NCBI GenBank assembly: GCA_016705365.1
Contig: JADIYI010000009.1
Coordinates: forward strand, 310,001-374,000
Direction of reading: 5' to 3'
DNA from: Gammaproteobacteria bacterium
GTDB taxonomy: Bacteria; Pseudomonadota; Gammaproteobacteria; Pseudomonadales; UBA5518
DNA length: 64,000 nt
Shown: positions 53,061 to 62,741 of the stretch, piece after piece
Layout of the letters: each line of letters starts with the position of its first letter
Numbering within the stretch: the first letter of the stretch is position 1
The notes under the pieces: model-generated
Told to the model about the DNA's origin: nothing
Database searches by the model: none
Seen by the model: the letters and a program-made list of their open reading frames with translations, nothing else
Translations under genes and position numbers: made by a program

Positions 53061-54131
53061 TCAACCCTGATGCAGGCGCCTAATCGTATCGCGCATCAGG
53101 TCCACGTCACGGCGCGCCTCGTCGAGCAGAGTGAGCGTCACCGTCCTGAAGAGCCCGTCCGCCTTGTTCCGCATCTGGTCCGCGAGTCGATCATAAGTGG
53201 CGACTACCGCCCACTCCTCGAGCATCTCGTCGGTGATCAGCGCCGGCATCTGCTCCCACTTGCCCGCGACCGACAAGCGATGCAACTCCAGGCCGGCGTC
53301 CTCCCAGCCATGATGCGCGAGAACCTTGTGATACGAGCGGGTGGAGGCGTAGAACGCGATCTGCTTGCGCACCGAGTTCCTGGCCTGCTCCACATCCGAT
53401 TCGGTGCGCCCCGTTGCCAGAAAGGGAGCGCCGACCAGATCGAAGCACGATACATCACGGCCTGCCCGGGCAGCGCCCTCGGCGACGGCGGGCACGATCA
53501 CGTCCTTCGTATACGTGAACGTCGAAATCGGATGCAGCCGCAAACCCTCGCACAACTCCCCGGAAAGGCGCGCCATGTACGGACCGACCGCGGAAACATA
53601 CAACGGCACATCGGGGTGAGCGATGGGACCCGGATTGAAGAACGGCGCCATCAACGTGAACTGGTAGAACTCGCCGTTGAAATAGCTCGGCTTGTCCGGG
53701 TTCTGGAAGCTCTGGAAGATCGCTTTCAGACACAACAGGTATTCACGCATGCGCGGACCGGGCGCGCTGGGCCAGGGGGTGCTGTAACGACGCTCGTTAT
53801 GGCCCTTTACCTGGGTTCCCAGGCCCAGATTGAAGCGCCCGCCCGTAAAATGCGCCAGATCCCAGGCCATCTGGGCGGTTACCATGGGACTGCGCGGAAA
53901 CGCGATCGCCACATTCGTCCCCAGGTTCATTCGCGTAGTATTTGCCGCCGCGATCATCAACGGCAAGAATGCATCATGACCGGCCTCCGCGGTCGTGATG
54001 CCGTCAAAGCCGATCTCCTCGAACAGCCGGCAGGTCCTGGCGATCTGCTCCAGGCTCACGCTGGGCTGTCCCTGCCCCGCATACTGATTGGTATCCGGTC
54101 CGAAAATCGGGGTTTCTACACGTAATGCCAT
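53061..54131 (-). CDS. LLM-class flavin oxidoreductase, TIGR03617-like (F420 type)
   Basis: A 356-residue luciferase-like protein, clearly paralogous to 13044-14111 (shared FDGITT, EAGHD, RMNLGTNVAIAFPRSPMVTAQ in similar form, and KGHNERRYSTPWPSAPGPR). First gene of block 3. AGAGGT precedes the ATG at 54131. Having one copy at the start of block 3 and one inside block 1 suggests a repeated chemical step on two related intermediates. Confidence 0.88.
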   Translation of the reverse strand: MALRVETPIFGPDTNQYAGQGQPSVSLEQIARTCRLFEEIGFDGITTAEAGHDAFLPLMIAAANTTRMNLGTNVAIAFPRSPMVTAQMAWDLAHFTGGRFNLGLGTQVKGHNERRYSTPWPSAPGPRMREYLLCLKAIFQSFQNPDKPSYFNGEFYQFTLMAPFFNPGPIAHPDVPLYVSAVGPYMARLSGELCEGLRLHPISTFTYTKDVIVPAVAEGAARAGRDVSCFDLVGAPFLATGRTESDVEQARNSVRKQIAFYASTRSYHKVLAHHGWEDAGLELHRLSVAGKWEQMPALITDEMLEEWAVVATYDRLADQMRNKADGLFRTVTLTLLDEARRDVDLMRDTIRRLHQG

Positions 54132-54237
54132 GATCAACCTCTTTCAGTCATGCGGGAGTTTCCCGGAAATGATCTCGCACCGTCGCGGTCGGTGCACCCG
54201 TCGGCGTTGAGCACAACGAGCGCACTCCCCGCACCCC

Positions 54238-56361
54238 TCAGAATTCGTAGATCACATCGATTCCGGTCGATCTGGGGGCGCCGAACTGGGCACTGATAAC
54301 TCCGAGGTTGGTTGTCGACAAGCGATATTCCTCATCGTCGAGGTTCTTGCCCCATAGCGCAACCCGCATGGCGCCATGCGACACGGGAATGTCGGCCAGT
54401 TGCAGTCTTGCGTTCCACACCTGGTAGTCAGGCGACAAGGTGTTTTCAATCGGACCAGCATAGAAATCGTCCTGCGCCCGATAATCGATGTTCAGGATGA
54501 AATTGCCGAAGTCCATGTGCGGGAACGCATACTCCAGTCCGGCGCCGACCTGCCAGTCCGGTGAGTTGGGCACGTGCCGTACCGACGCCAGTTCCACGCC
54601 ACCGTCGATGAAGGAATCGTATTCCGCATCGAGATACGAATAGAACACATTGAACGTGAGGCCAGGCATCAACACCGCGACAGCTTCGACTTCCAGGCCC
54701 TTGATCCCGGCTTCGCCGGCATTGAGCGTATCGACAAATACCGGTGGCGTGCGGGCCTGATCCACCTGCAGATCCGTGTACTCGTTGTCGAACAGCGCGA
54801 TATTCAAGCGTGCACGGCCGTCCAGGAAGTCGCTCTTCACGCCCACCTCCCAGGCCTCGACCTCTTCCTGGTCATAGCCGGGCGCGAAGTACGCCGGGGT
54901 GCTCTGGGCATTGAAGCCGCCCGCGCGGTAGCCGGTGGAATACTTCACATACGCATTGATGTTGTCGGAGATCTCGTAGGCCACGTTCACCATGGGATCG
55001 AGCGAATCGAAGTCCAGCTTGCCCGGTATGACCAGGCCAGTGACCGCCGGCGTGAAGCCGGGATTCACATAGGTCTTGGTCGCCTCGCGCGTATCGTCGG
55101 TGTAGCGTACCCCGAAGGTCAGTTTGAGCCGGTCATCCAATACCGGCGGTGTCCAGTCGACCTGGGCGTAGCCTGCGGTGGATTCGGACTCGGCATGAAC
55201 GAACCAGGAATCGACCAGTGCACCACCGGCAAACAGCGATGCCAGGGTTTCATCGGCGTCTTCCTCGATATAGAACAGCCCGACCACATAATTCACGCGG
55301 CCGCCGTCCGCCTCGCCGATCAGCTGCAGCTCCTGCGAGAGCTGGTCCTGGTTCATCGTCCGGTCCTGGGTGAAGGCGTCGATGAAGTTCATGTTGATGT
55401 CGCTGTCGAGATCCCGGTAGGCGGTGATCGACTTCAGGGTCATACTATCGCTGAGCGCCCAGCTGAGGGTGAGGTTGTGACCCCAGACTTCGGTGTTGCT
55501 CGGCGTCTGGCCTCTGAGGGGAGTTGCATCCTCCTGACGCCCGGAGACCGCACGAGGCCCCTCGATGACCTGGTAGAAATGGTTGCCGTATTCCATCGAG
55601 GAGTCGTCAAAACCGTAATCGACCGTGAGGTTTTCGGTCGGCTCATAGCGTACGGCCAGCTTGACCGCCTCCTTCTCGCGGTCTTCGTTGAAGTTGATCT
55701 GATCGGGCAGGCTGGAATGGTTGTCAACCCAGCCGTCGTTTTCAACCAGCATGTACGCCGCCCGCACGAACAGCTGGTCGTTGACCGGAACGTTGAGCAT
55801 GGCGCGACCGGAGCGCTCATCCCAGCTGCCGGCTGTCAACTGCACGGAACCGCCGAGCTCATCGTTCGGCTTCTCGGTGATGAAGCTGATCGCACCGGCG
55901 GTCGTGTTGCGCCCCCACAGCGTACCCTGCGGTCCGCGCAACACCTCGACGCGTTCGAGGTCGGCCAGATCCGTCGCCAGGCCGATGCCGCGCCCGACCG
56001 GAACGCCGTCGATATAGATACCCGTGGCCATGTCATTGGTCGACTGGGTGTTCAGGTTGCCCATGCCGCGGATGAAAAGATTCGGGGCGACCCGGCTGCC
56101 TGCCCACGGCGCAATATTGACCGACGGCACCTGGTTCAGCAGGTCCATCACATTCTCCACGCGCTGGGTCTCCAGTTGCCGTTTGCTGAAAGCAGTGATC
56201 GCGATCGGCGTATCCTGCAGCGATTCTTCGCGTCGCTGCGCGGTAACGGTGATTTCCTCGACTGTAGTGATCTGCTCCTGCGCCATGGCGACCAGTGGCG
56301 ATGCGCTGCCGAGCATGACGCCGGCGGACAGCATGCAAAGCGATTTTCCGCGTGATTTCAT
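54238..56361 (-). CDS. TonB-dependent outer-membrane receptor
   Basis: A 707-residue outer-membrane importer. Signal peptide SLCMLSAGVMLGSASPLVAMAQ, TonB box EEITVTAQRREESLQ, plug with GIYIDGVPVGRG and LERVEVLRGPQGTLWGRN, barrel ending in IDVIYEF. ATG at 56361 has AAGGGGAACG upstream. It lies directly upstream of block 3 on the same strand, 107 bases before the LLM gene, and probably imports that pathway's substrate. Confidence 0.93.
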   Translation of the reverse strand: MKSRGKSLCMLSAGVMLGSASPLVAMAQEQITTVEEITVTAQRREESLQDTPIAITAFSKRQLETQRVENVMDLLNQVPSVNIAPWAGSRVAPNLFIRGMGNLNTQSTNDMATGIYIDGVPVGRGIGLATDLADLERVEVLRGPQGTLWGRNTTAGAISFITEKPNDELGGSVQLTAGSWDERSGRAMLNVPVNDQLFVRAAYMLVENDGWVDNHSSLPDQINFNEDREKEAVKLAVRYEPTENLTVDYGFDDSSMEYGNHFYQVIEGPRAVSGRQEDATPLRGQTPSNTEVWGHNLTLSWALSDSMTLKSITAYRDLDSDINMNFIDAFTQDRTMNQDQLSQELQLIGEADGGRVNYVVGLFYIEEDADETLASLFAGGALVDSWFVHAESESTAGYAQVDWTPPVLDDRLKLTFGVRYTDDTREATKTYVNPGFTPAVTGLVIPGKLDFDSLDPMVNVAYEISDNINAYVKYSTGYRAGGFNAQSTPAYFAPGYDQEEVEAWEVGVKSDFLDGRARLNIALFDNEYTDLQVDQARTPPVFVDTLNAGEAGIKGLEVEAVAVLMPGLTFNVFYSYLDAEYDSFIDGGVELASVRHVPNSPDWQVGAGLEYAFPHMDFGNFILNIDYRAQDDFYAGPIENTLSPDYQVWNARLQLADIPVSHGAMRVALWGKNLDDEEYRLSTTNLGVISAQFGAPRSTGIDVIYEF

Positions 56362-56398
56362 CGAACGTTCCCCTTGATGAATGACAGGTATCAATAAA

Positions 56399-56427
56399 AT
56401 TATCACTACCCTGATCAAGCTCGGCAA
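56399..56427 (-). promoter_or_regulatory. likely promoter of the TonB receptor gene
   Basis: On the minus strand TTGCCG (56422-56427) is followed after 17 bases by GATAAT (56399-56404), 38 bases before the start codon. The rest of the divergent gap 56362-56684 (323 bases) is relatively AT-rich and should hold the promoter of the nitroreductase-like gene, but I see no firm boxes for it. Confidence 0.5.
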
Positions 56428-56684
56428 GAGACCTCGGCAGCGCCTGCAAAATAGTAACGGTAGTTGACGAATTCACCGATTTTCATGATCTCCGTCAAGA
56501 AAAGCCCGGATTCGGCCATACCGTGCCAATACCGAACATGGAGCTGAGCCGGTATTCATTAACAACAAATATTGCAGAATTGAAATGAATCTGGGTTACG
56601 ATGGCTGCGCACCGAACCTTGGCTGCCCAGGCATGGGCCGCTTGGTCACCTTGCGGAATTTCCGGAAAAAATGAGAGCCTGATT

Positions 56685-57200
56685 ATGACCAGCACCAATC
56701 GCACGAAAATGGAAAAGCCCGACTTCATGTCGGATGAAGACTGGGCCGCACTGCAGGACATGACCTCGTCGCTCGAGCGCATCAGGGGTGATGCCAAGGC
56801 GGATGTCGAGGCCTACCTCGCGGATCCCGCGGGCCGCTCGACGGGCTCCGGTCCATCGGGCCTGCCGACCCTGTTGCTGACCTGCACCGGACGCAAGTCG
56901 GGCGAGCAACGCACCACGCCGCTGGTGTTCCTGCAGGACGGCGAGAACATGATCATCGTCGGCTCGCTGGCCGGTTACGACAGCCATCCGGCCTGGTATC
57001 TCAATATCAGTGCCAACCCGCGATGCCAGGTGCAGCTCGATGACCGGAAAATGGCCGCCATTGCCCGCGATGCGAGCGACGCGGAGCGCAAGGCGTTGTG
57101 GCCGCGACTGACCGCGATGTTCCCGCCCTGGGGTTATTTCCAGAAGCAGACCGAGCGCCCGTTCGCGATCGTGGTGCTCACGCCGACTGGCGCGGCATAA
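56685..57200 (+). CDS. deazaflavin (F420)-dependent nitroreductase-like protein
   Basis: A 171-residue split-barrel protein of the DDN family, which uses F420H2 to reduce quinones or enones. Signatures are TCTGRKSGEQRTTPLVF, VGSLAGYDSHPAWYLNI and SANPRCQVQLDD. ATG at 56685 starts a helical N-terminus (MSDEDWAALQDM). With the LLM-type genes, this is the fourth intact protein here from families that often use F420. Confidence 0.85.
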   Translation: MTSTNRTKMEKPDFMSDEDWAALQDMTSSLERIRGDAKADVEAYLADPAGRSTGSGPSGLPTLLLTCTGRKSGEQRTTPLVFLQDGENMIIVGSLAGYDSHPAWYLNISANPRCQVQLDDRKMAAIARDASDAERKALWPRLTAMFPPWGYFQKQTERPFAIVVLTPTGAA

Positions 57201-57202
57201 AT

Positions 57203-57258
57203 CCTGCCCGATTCCGGCCAGCGCGCGGCATACGATTCGTGCCGCGTGCCGGGGCAGG
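57203..57258 (+). terminator. nested hairpin after the nitroreductase-like gene
   Basis: CCTGCCC at 57203-57209 pairs with GGGCAGG at 57252-57258, and an inner stem pairs 57223-57230 with 57240-57247. It is followed by TTGTCTT. It begins three bases after the stop codon of the nitroreductase-like gene. Confidence 0.5.
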
Positions 57259-57405
57259 TTGTCTTAGCTGTCCGGAAAAGAAACCAATATGGTCGAATAT
57301 GAATGAACGCGCCCTGGATTTCGCGCTTGAATAATTTCTAGACTGTGTGAATTCCGCTACGGCGTTTCGAGCCGCCATCGACGCAACAAAAGGGGCAGGA
57401 GCATC

Positions 57406-59394
57406 ATGAGCAAAGTGCATTTCGAACACCTTTTCGCACCCCTGCAGGTGGGCCCGATGCGGGTTCCGAACCGGATCTGCGAAACCACCAATACCATCAA
57501 TTCCTCGATGAGTCCCGGCTTGATCGACGATCACTTCATCGCCCACCACGGCGCCAAGGCGCGCGGAGGTACGGGCTGGATCGGCAGCGAAACCTGGCTG
57601 CTCGACTCGCCGTTTCCGGCGGAAGCGCCGGATGAAGTCAATCTGGCGGTGGGATTTGCCTCGCGTTTTTCCGCCTACCAGAACCCGGCTTTTGCCGAAG
57701 GCATGGCGAAATTCTGCAAGGAGGTACACCAGTACGGCTCCGTGGCGGTGGTTCAACTGACCCACCTCAATGCCGCATGGTCCCCCTCGCCGGTACCGAT
57801 CATCGGTGCCCAGGACTATACGCCGCACGTACTGGGGGAGGCGGAGATTGAGTTCTGTCTCAACACCTATGCCGAGGCCGCCGCGGTGGCCAAGGCCACG
57901 GGCGCGGACGGAATCGAGATTCACTGCGCCCACGAGACCCTGGGTTACAGCTTCCTGTCACCGGTGACCAACCGGCGCACCGACCAATGGGGCGGTGGCC
58001 CCGAGCAGCGCGTACGCTTCGTCGTGGAGGCACTGAAGCGTATCCGCGAACGCGTAGGCGACTCGATCGCGCTGGGCATTCGCGTCGGCGGTCAGGAGTT
58101 CCGCCAGGGCGGCTACGACAACATGGAATTGCGCGAGATGCTGTACTGCATCGGCGAAACCGGCCTGCTCGATTTCGTGGATATCGATACCGGGCATTGC
58201 TGGGGTGCGCCATCCTACGTGCCCTCGTCCTACCATCCGCACGCGGAGTTTCGTGAAGTCGGCAAGGCGGCGCGCGCCGACCTGGATCCGAAAATCAAGG
58301 TCCTGTTCACCGGTCGCATCAACGATCCCGTGCTGGCGGAGGAATTGATCAGGAACGGATATTGCGACCTGGTCGGCATGGTGCGCGCGGGCATCGCCGA
58401 TCCCGAGTTCGCCAACAAGGCGCGCGAGGGCCGCCTGGGCGAAATCCGCCGCTGCATCGCCTGCACCCGCTGTATCGACGAGGCCTCGGAACCCACTTCT
58501 TCTCCTTATACCCCGACCTGCTCCATCAATCCGGTGATCGGCAACGAGCTGCTCTGGGAACAAAAGTACCGCCCGGCGGAGGTTCCGAAGCAGGTGGTCG
58601 TAGTCGGCGGAGGAATCGCCGGATGCGAGGCCGCACGCGTGGCCCGCATGCGCGGGCACCAAGTGACGCTGCTCGAGCAGGGCAAGCGGCTCGGCGGTCA
58701 ACTGCTGATTGCCGGCAAGGCCCCCGGGCGCGATGCATTCGAGGACCAGGTGTATTTCGAGGAAAACGAGATGACGCGCCTGGGCGTTGATGTACGGCTC
58801 GGTGCCACGGCGGATATCGCGGCGATCAAGGCGCTGTCACCGGAGGCAGTGGTCATTGCAACGGGGGCGCTGCCGCGCGTGCCCCACGATGTCACCGGTC
58901 TCGAGCTGCCGCACGTGGTGCAGGGCTGGGAGGTGATGAAAGGCAAGATCCCGGCAGGCAAGCGGATCGCGCTGATTTCGCAGGAAGACTATTACGAGAC
59001 GCCGTGCATTGCCGAATTCCTGGCCGAACGCGGCAAAGAGGTGGAGGTGTTCCACAAATCCGTGCATCTGGGCACCGAGATTGCGCGCTATTCGATCGCG
59101 ATGGTCCTTGCCCGCATGGAACAATGCGGCGTGCTCGTTCATCCGAACCTGATCCTGACGCAGATCCAGGCCGACGGTCTCGATTTCGTTTCCTCCTTCG
59201 GCGGCAAGACCTATCGCCATGAAGGCTTCGACAGCGTGGTGCTGGTGTACGGAACGGTGTCCAAGTGCGATCTCTACGACCAGCTCAAGGCCGAGGGTGA
59301 TATTGCGCAACTCTACCTCGCCGGTGCGGCCTGGTTGCCGCGCCGCCTGGCCGAGGCAACCCGTCACGGGGCGGGGGTCGGGCTGGCGATCTGA
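57406..59394 (+). CDS. flavin/iron-sulfur NADH oxidoreductase (OYE plus FAD/NAD domain)
   Basis: A 662-residue protein related to 2,4-dienoyl-CoA reductase and trimethylamine dehydrogenase. The N-terminal OYE barrel (FEHLFAPLQVG, GADGIEIHCAHETLGY, SPVTNRRTDQWGGG) binds FMN. A [4Fe-4S] motif reads RRCIACTRCID with a fourth Cys in PTCSINPV; the C-x2-C-x2-C spacing is the trimethylamine-dehydrogenase type, not the C-x2-C-x3-C of dienoyl-CoA reductase. The C-terminal FAD/NAD domain has VVVVGGGIAGCEAARVARM. It stands alone; likely reduces an enone or dienoyl-CoA. Confidence 0.9.
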   Translation: MSKVHFEHLFAPLQVGPMRVPNRICETTNTINSSMSPGLIDDHFIAHHGAKARGGTGWIGSETWLLDSPFPAEAPDEVNLAVGFASRFSAYQNPAFAEGMAKFCKEVHQYGSVAVVQLTHLNAAWSPSPVPIIGAQDYTPHVLGEAEIEFCLNTYAEAAAVAKATGADGIEIHCAHETLGYSFLSPVTNRRTDQWGGGPEQRVRFVVEALKRIRERVGDSIALGIRVGGQEFRQGGYDNMELREMLYCIGETGLLDFVDIDTGHCWGAPSYVPSSYHPHAEFREVGKAARADLDPKIKVLFTGRINDPVLAEELIRNGYCDLVGMVRAGIADPEFANKAREGRLGEIRRCIACTRCIDEASEPTSSPYTPTCSINPVIGNELLWEQKYRPAEVPKQVVVVGGGIAGCEAARVARMRGHQVTLLEQGKRLGGQLLIAGKAPGRDAFEDQVYFEENEMTRLGVDVRLGATADIAAIKALSPEAVVIATGALPRVPHDVTGLELPHVVQGWEVMKGKIPAGKRIALISQEDYYETPCIAEFLAERGKEVEVFHKSVHLGTEIARYSIAMVLARMEQCGVLVHPNLILTQIQADGLDFVSSFGGKTYRHEGFDSVVLVYGTVSKCDLYDQLKAEGDIAQLYLAGAAWLPRRLAEATRHGAGVGLAI

Positions 59395-59462
59395 TTCACC
59401 AGCTTGGCCCGCGAGCGTTTACGACGCCGCAGGAAACATCACGTCGGCTGCGCTGAACTGCC

Positions 59463-59481
59463 AGGCGAAACTGGTTCGCCT
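59463..59481. terminator. hairpin between convergent genes
   Basis: AGGCGAA (59463-59469) and TTCGCCT (59475-59481) form a perfect 7-bp stem with a five-base loop, followed by ATTTC on the plus strand. It lies between the large flavoprotein gene and the leftward redox protein gene and can serve both. Confidence 0.6.
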
Positions 59482-59713
59482 ATTTCAACCAACCTTCGAC
59501 CTTTTTCCTTTCTGGAATCGAGCCCGAGTGCACCAGCACATTATCCACGACAACGGCTGGGGTACTCATTACACCAAAGCGCATTATCACTTCCGGACTG
59601 GTTTCCTTGACCACATTGACGGGAATACCGCATTCGGCGGCAACTGATTGAATCAATTCAACCGCTTTGGCGCACTTGGCACAACCACTACCCAACACCC
59701 TGATTTCTTTCAT
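59480..59713 (-). CDS. small thioredoxin-like redox protein (TIGR00412 type)
   Basis: A 77-residue protein with the CxxC redox pair in GSGCAKCAK and the cis-Pro motif MSTPAVVVDN. Such mini-thioredoxins are often found next to the permease family encoded just upstream, and probably handle thiols or a metalloid linked to transport. An alternative start two codons earlier is possible. Codon use is less GC-rich than in the catabolic blocks. Confidence 0.9.
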   Translation of the reverse strand: MKEIRVLGSGCAKCAKAVELIQSVAAECGIPVNVVKETSPEVIMRFGVMSTPAVVVDNVLVHSGSIPERKKVEGWLK

Positions 59714-59728
59714 GTGCATGTCCTGGTT

Positions 59729-60706
59729 TTAACCAATCGCATTGAGAGTCCATCCGACTACGGTGAAGGATGCCAGCAGAAGCACGAAAATGGTCGCGAG
59801 CAACTTCCAGGTCATAACCTGCTTCAGCAATATGAATTCCGGAAAACTTGCCGCTACCGTGCTCATGCAGAATGCCAATGTGGTTCCAATCGGCAAACCT
59901 TTTGTGATCAGGCTTTCCATGACGGGAATAACACCGGTCGCGTTCGAGTAGAGCGGAATGCCGAGAAGCACCGCCGAGGGAACAGACCACCATTGCCCGC
60001 TTCCCAGATTCACCTCTATCCACGAAGTTGGCACAAAGCCGTGCAATGCAGCGCCAAGGCCCACACCGATAAAGACCCATTTCCAGACGCGGCTCAGGAT
60101 ATCGAGCAGCTCCTGTTTGGCGAATTCATGCCGATCTCCAAACGAAAGTGCTGGCTTGAAAGTGTCCTTGGCTTCTATCGGTCTGGCCGATTGATAGGCC
60201 TTCAGTGCAAAGGGTTGCAGCAGTTTTTCGGCATGGACAAGGTCAAGAAACATGCCTCCCGTGATTCCGACCGCCATCCCGACCAATACATAAACAAGGG
60301 TTATCTTCCACCCCACCAAACTCAGCAAAAGCAGCACTGCCACTTCGTTGATCAGCGGCGACGTCAACAGAAACGACATCGTTATCCCGACAGGGATTCC
60401 TCCAGACGTGAAGCCAAGAAAAACCGGCACACTTGAACAGGAACAAAACGGCGTTATTGCTCCGAATATCGAGCCCATGAAATAGCCAATGAACCTGTTC
60501 TTTCCTGCCAGATAATCTCGAACTTTTTCTATATTCAGGGATGCACGGACAAGCGCAATGCAATAAATCATTGCAACCAGAAGAAAAAATATCTTGGTCG
60601 TGTCTTCAATAAAAAAATGAACTGCACCGCCCAGCTTTGACTCCGGCGCAAAGCCAAATAGCGCGTAAGCAAGCCAATCAGCCAATTCTGCAAATATGCT
60701 CAGCAC
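59729..60706 (-). CDS. permease, DUF318/ArsP-like family
   Basis: A 325-residue inner-membrane protein with about eight helices. The conserved ITPFCSCSSVPVFLGF motif has the CxC pair seen in this family, and IPLYSNATGVIPV is the second repeat. Some members export organoarsenicals; others have unknown cargo. It starts at a GTG and lies 15 bases before the redox protein gene. Lower GC content than neighbours and an adjacent transposase remnant suggest this pair was acquired laterally. Confidence 0.88.
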   Translation of the reverse strand: MLSIFAELADWLAYALFGFAPESKLGGAVHFFIEDTTKIFFLLVAMIYCIALVRASLNIEKVRDYLAGKNRFIGYFMGSIFGAITPFCSCSSVPVFLGFTSGGIPVGITMSFLLTSPLINEVAVLLLLSLVGWKITLVYVLVGMAVGITGGMFLDLVHAEKLLQPFALKAYQSARPIEAKDTFKPALSFGDRHEFAKQELLDILSRVWKWVFIGVGLGAALHGFVPTSWIEVNLGSGQWWSVPSAVLLGIPLYSNATGVIPVMESLITKGLPIGTTLAFCMSTVAASFPEFILLKQVMTWKLLATIFVLLLASFTVVGWTLNAIG

Positions 60707-60895
60707 GTAATTTCTCTTTTCCGCCTAACGACGCTGCAGATAAACCCCATTCGGGGTGATGCGGATTGCGCGCACCATTGCGCGCGTAATCTTGCTGACA
60801 TTCATGGAATCCGCCCCGCCTCGTTTGAGGCCCCGGTTAAGCGTTGCGTTTCGCTCGTTACTTTCGGTTCATACGCTTCGGCATGGCGCTATCCT
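60707..60895. other. gap between the permease gene and the transposase remnant
   Basis: No gene is supported. A GC-rich hairpin (GCCTC GTTT GAGGC) lies near 60822-60836 and may be a terminator or an element end. The permease promoter should be here but is not obvious. Confidence 0.35.
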
Positions 60896-61203
60896 TCACC
60901 CACCGTGCCCATGATGCGCCAGTTTCCCGATATTATGCACGAGGCAATACACCTTCCCCTGCCCATTCACCTTGGCTCTGCCCCGCAACTCAGCCCCTTG
61001 TTGCAGCGCAGATTCCCGAATGCCGGCTCCACCGTCGCAAAGCGCACCGCGCAGTCACGCCCGTTGGCGTACAGCCGCATCCCCGCCGGGCACACACAAT
61101 GCGAGCCGTCCTCGGGGATTCGGAATTCCGCAGGCGTGAACAGCGGCGGCCTGGTCTGCTGCGCGCGCTTGTCCCACAGCGGGTCGGGCTTCGCGGCATG
61201 CTG
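60896..61203 (-). mobile_element. IS1182-type transposase C-terminal remnant
   Basis: On the minus strand, one frame reads KPDPLWDKRAQQTRPPLFTP and HCVCPAGMRLYANGRDC, then jumps straight to FATVEPAFGNLRCNKG, which in complete IS1182-family transposases lies much further on. A second frame continues RGRAKVNGQGKVYCLVHNIG and KLAHHGHGG to a stop at 60896. So an internal deletion and a frameshift are present, and the N-terminal catalytic part is missing. It is a dead insertion-sequence fragment between the permease pair and the lipase-like gene. Confidence 0.75.
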
Positions 61204-61231
61204 CGCAGATCATCCGGGTGCGTGCGCAGCC

Positions 61232-62566
61232 CTAATCAGGAACGGGGTCGCCCGCGGGCGAGCTATCGTGTGTGTCGAGAAACCCCCTCAGGGCGGTATA
61301 GACATCCGGATGATTGACGATGTGAATATGACTCATTCCGGCAAAAACCCTGCCGCTGGAAAAGGGAATCCGCCTCGCCCTCTTCCTCGTCTTGCCCGCA
61401 GCACTGGGCAAGCGCACCAACAGGTCTCCCAGCAACCTGCCTATCGGGTGTGTCGCGTCTTTTGAAATGGTGGCGGCAAAAAAATAGTATCCCACCCCAT
61501 CGATCAACGGTATGTCCAGCCGGGCGTTGGCGAACACGGCGTCCGGGTCCTTTCCCAGCCATTCCTGATCCACGGTATAGCCATAGCGCAGGTCCTTCAC
61601 GCCGGCGCTGCGCGTGTTGAGTACTTTGGCTGGCACCTGTGCGCCTGCCGCGTCCACATGCCGCAATACTCCGGCAAGCAGGTGCACCACTTTTTCGAGT
61701 GGCGCGCCGAGGTTGGGGGCGCCCACGCAGGCCACGTGACGCAGCTTGTCCACCCAGGGCAGATTCAGTTCGGACGCGTAGCTGGCTGCACCGCGGGCCA
61801 CCAGTCCGCCCATGCTGTGGCCAATCAGCGCAATCTCCTCGATGGGCACGGGGTAGACAGCAACGAGGTCGCGAATCAGCTCTGCCAACTGTCGCCCGTT
61901 ATCCGAGACATGCAGGCCCGTGTTGTACCGAATGTACACCGGCGTGAAACCGAGCTCGTCCTGCAGCCGTGAGCCGAAGCTGATTCCCGGGTCACCGTCG
62001 TAGTACTGGGCGGAGGAAAATGTCCACAGCCATTCTGTTGCGGCGAGGCTGTGGACGAACACGCAGATTTTATTGCTGGCGTGCGGGAACGCCGCTGCGA
62101 CAGCATCCGCGCGGACCGGCACCGCGCGCCCGTTGGCACGCAGGCTCATGCCCTCGGCAAGGGCATTGTTGCGCTGGCTCAGGTAGTCGCCCCAGAACCC
62201 GTTCAGTGAGGACTGCAGGTAATCGACACACCAACTGACGTTGCCAACGGCGGACGACTGCATTGGCGTGGTGAGTGCATCGCTATCCGATTCCACCTGC
62301 GGCCCCAGTGCAGTCTCGACAACATCCGCCACCGCATTCACCGAGCGCCGGGTAGCGCCGTTGATCCCGCGCACGGACTTGAATACTGCCCCCGCGATAA
62401 CGCCCTGGACACCGGTAACCACTTTTGCGGTGCTCTTCGCTGGCTCTATCAGTGCAAAGCGCCGCACGGTGCGCGCCACCACTTCGTCGTGGGTCTGCTC
62501 GACCAGGTTATTGGTCTCATCGACGACATCAAAAACCAGATCCATAAAACCGCGAATCCGTCTCAT
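61232..62566 (-). CDS. alpha/beta hydrolase, lipase-like
   Basis: A 444-residue protein with about 150 N-terminal residues of helical, low-similarity sequence, then an alpha/beta-hydrolase domain. ICVFVHSLAATEWLW is the oxyanion strand, IGHSMGGLVARGA the nucleophile elbow, and a His in MSHIHIVNHPDVY the likely catalytic base. It resembles PGAP1/triacylglycerol lipase-type esterases. The N-terminal part resembles polyhydroxyalkanoate-associated or phasin-like helices only loosely. No signal peptide is visible, so it is probably cytosolic. Confidence 0.82.
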   Translation of the reverse strand: MRRIRGFMDLVFDVVDETNNLVEQTHDEVVARTVRRFALIEPAKSTAKVVTGVQGVIAGAVFKSVRGINGATRRSVNAVADVVETALGPQVESDSDALTTPMQSSAVGNVSWCVDYLQSSLNGFWGDYLSQRNNALAEGMSLRANGRAVPVRADAVAAAFPHASNKICVFVHSLAATEWLWTFSSAQYYDGDPGISFGSRLQDELGFTPVYIRYNTGLHVSDNGRQLAELIRDLVAVYPVPIEEIALIGHSMGGLVARGAASYASELNLPWVDKLRHVACVGAPNLGAPLEKVVHLLAGVLRHVDAAGAQVPAKVLNTRSAGVKDLRYGYTVDQEWLGKDPDAVFANARLDIPLIDGVGYYFFAATISKDATHPIGRLLGDLLVRLPSAAGKTRKRARRIPFSSGRVFAGMSHIHIVNHPDVYTALRGFLDTHDSSPAGDPVPD

Positions 62567-62741
62567 GCAGTGTCCACCGGGTAACGTGAATCAAAGCCCT
62601 GAATTGTGAGCAAGCATCCTCCGGCGTAGCCGGGGCGATTCAGTACCGTTGCCGGCATTCGGCCTGTCGTCATCACCTCTTGCGGCCGATTTGCGGGCCT
62701 GGCGTGGATTGCGATGGGCGGCGGCGCGCGCGATGATGCCC

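Noticed and set aside
54574..56355. A 593-codon plus-strand frame inside the TonB receptor gene
   Set aside because: It is antisense to a receptor with signal peptide, plug and barrel motifs. No family resemblance.
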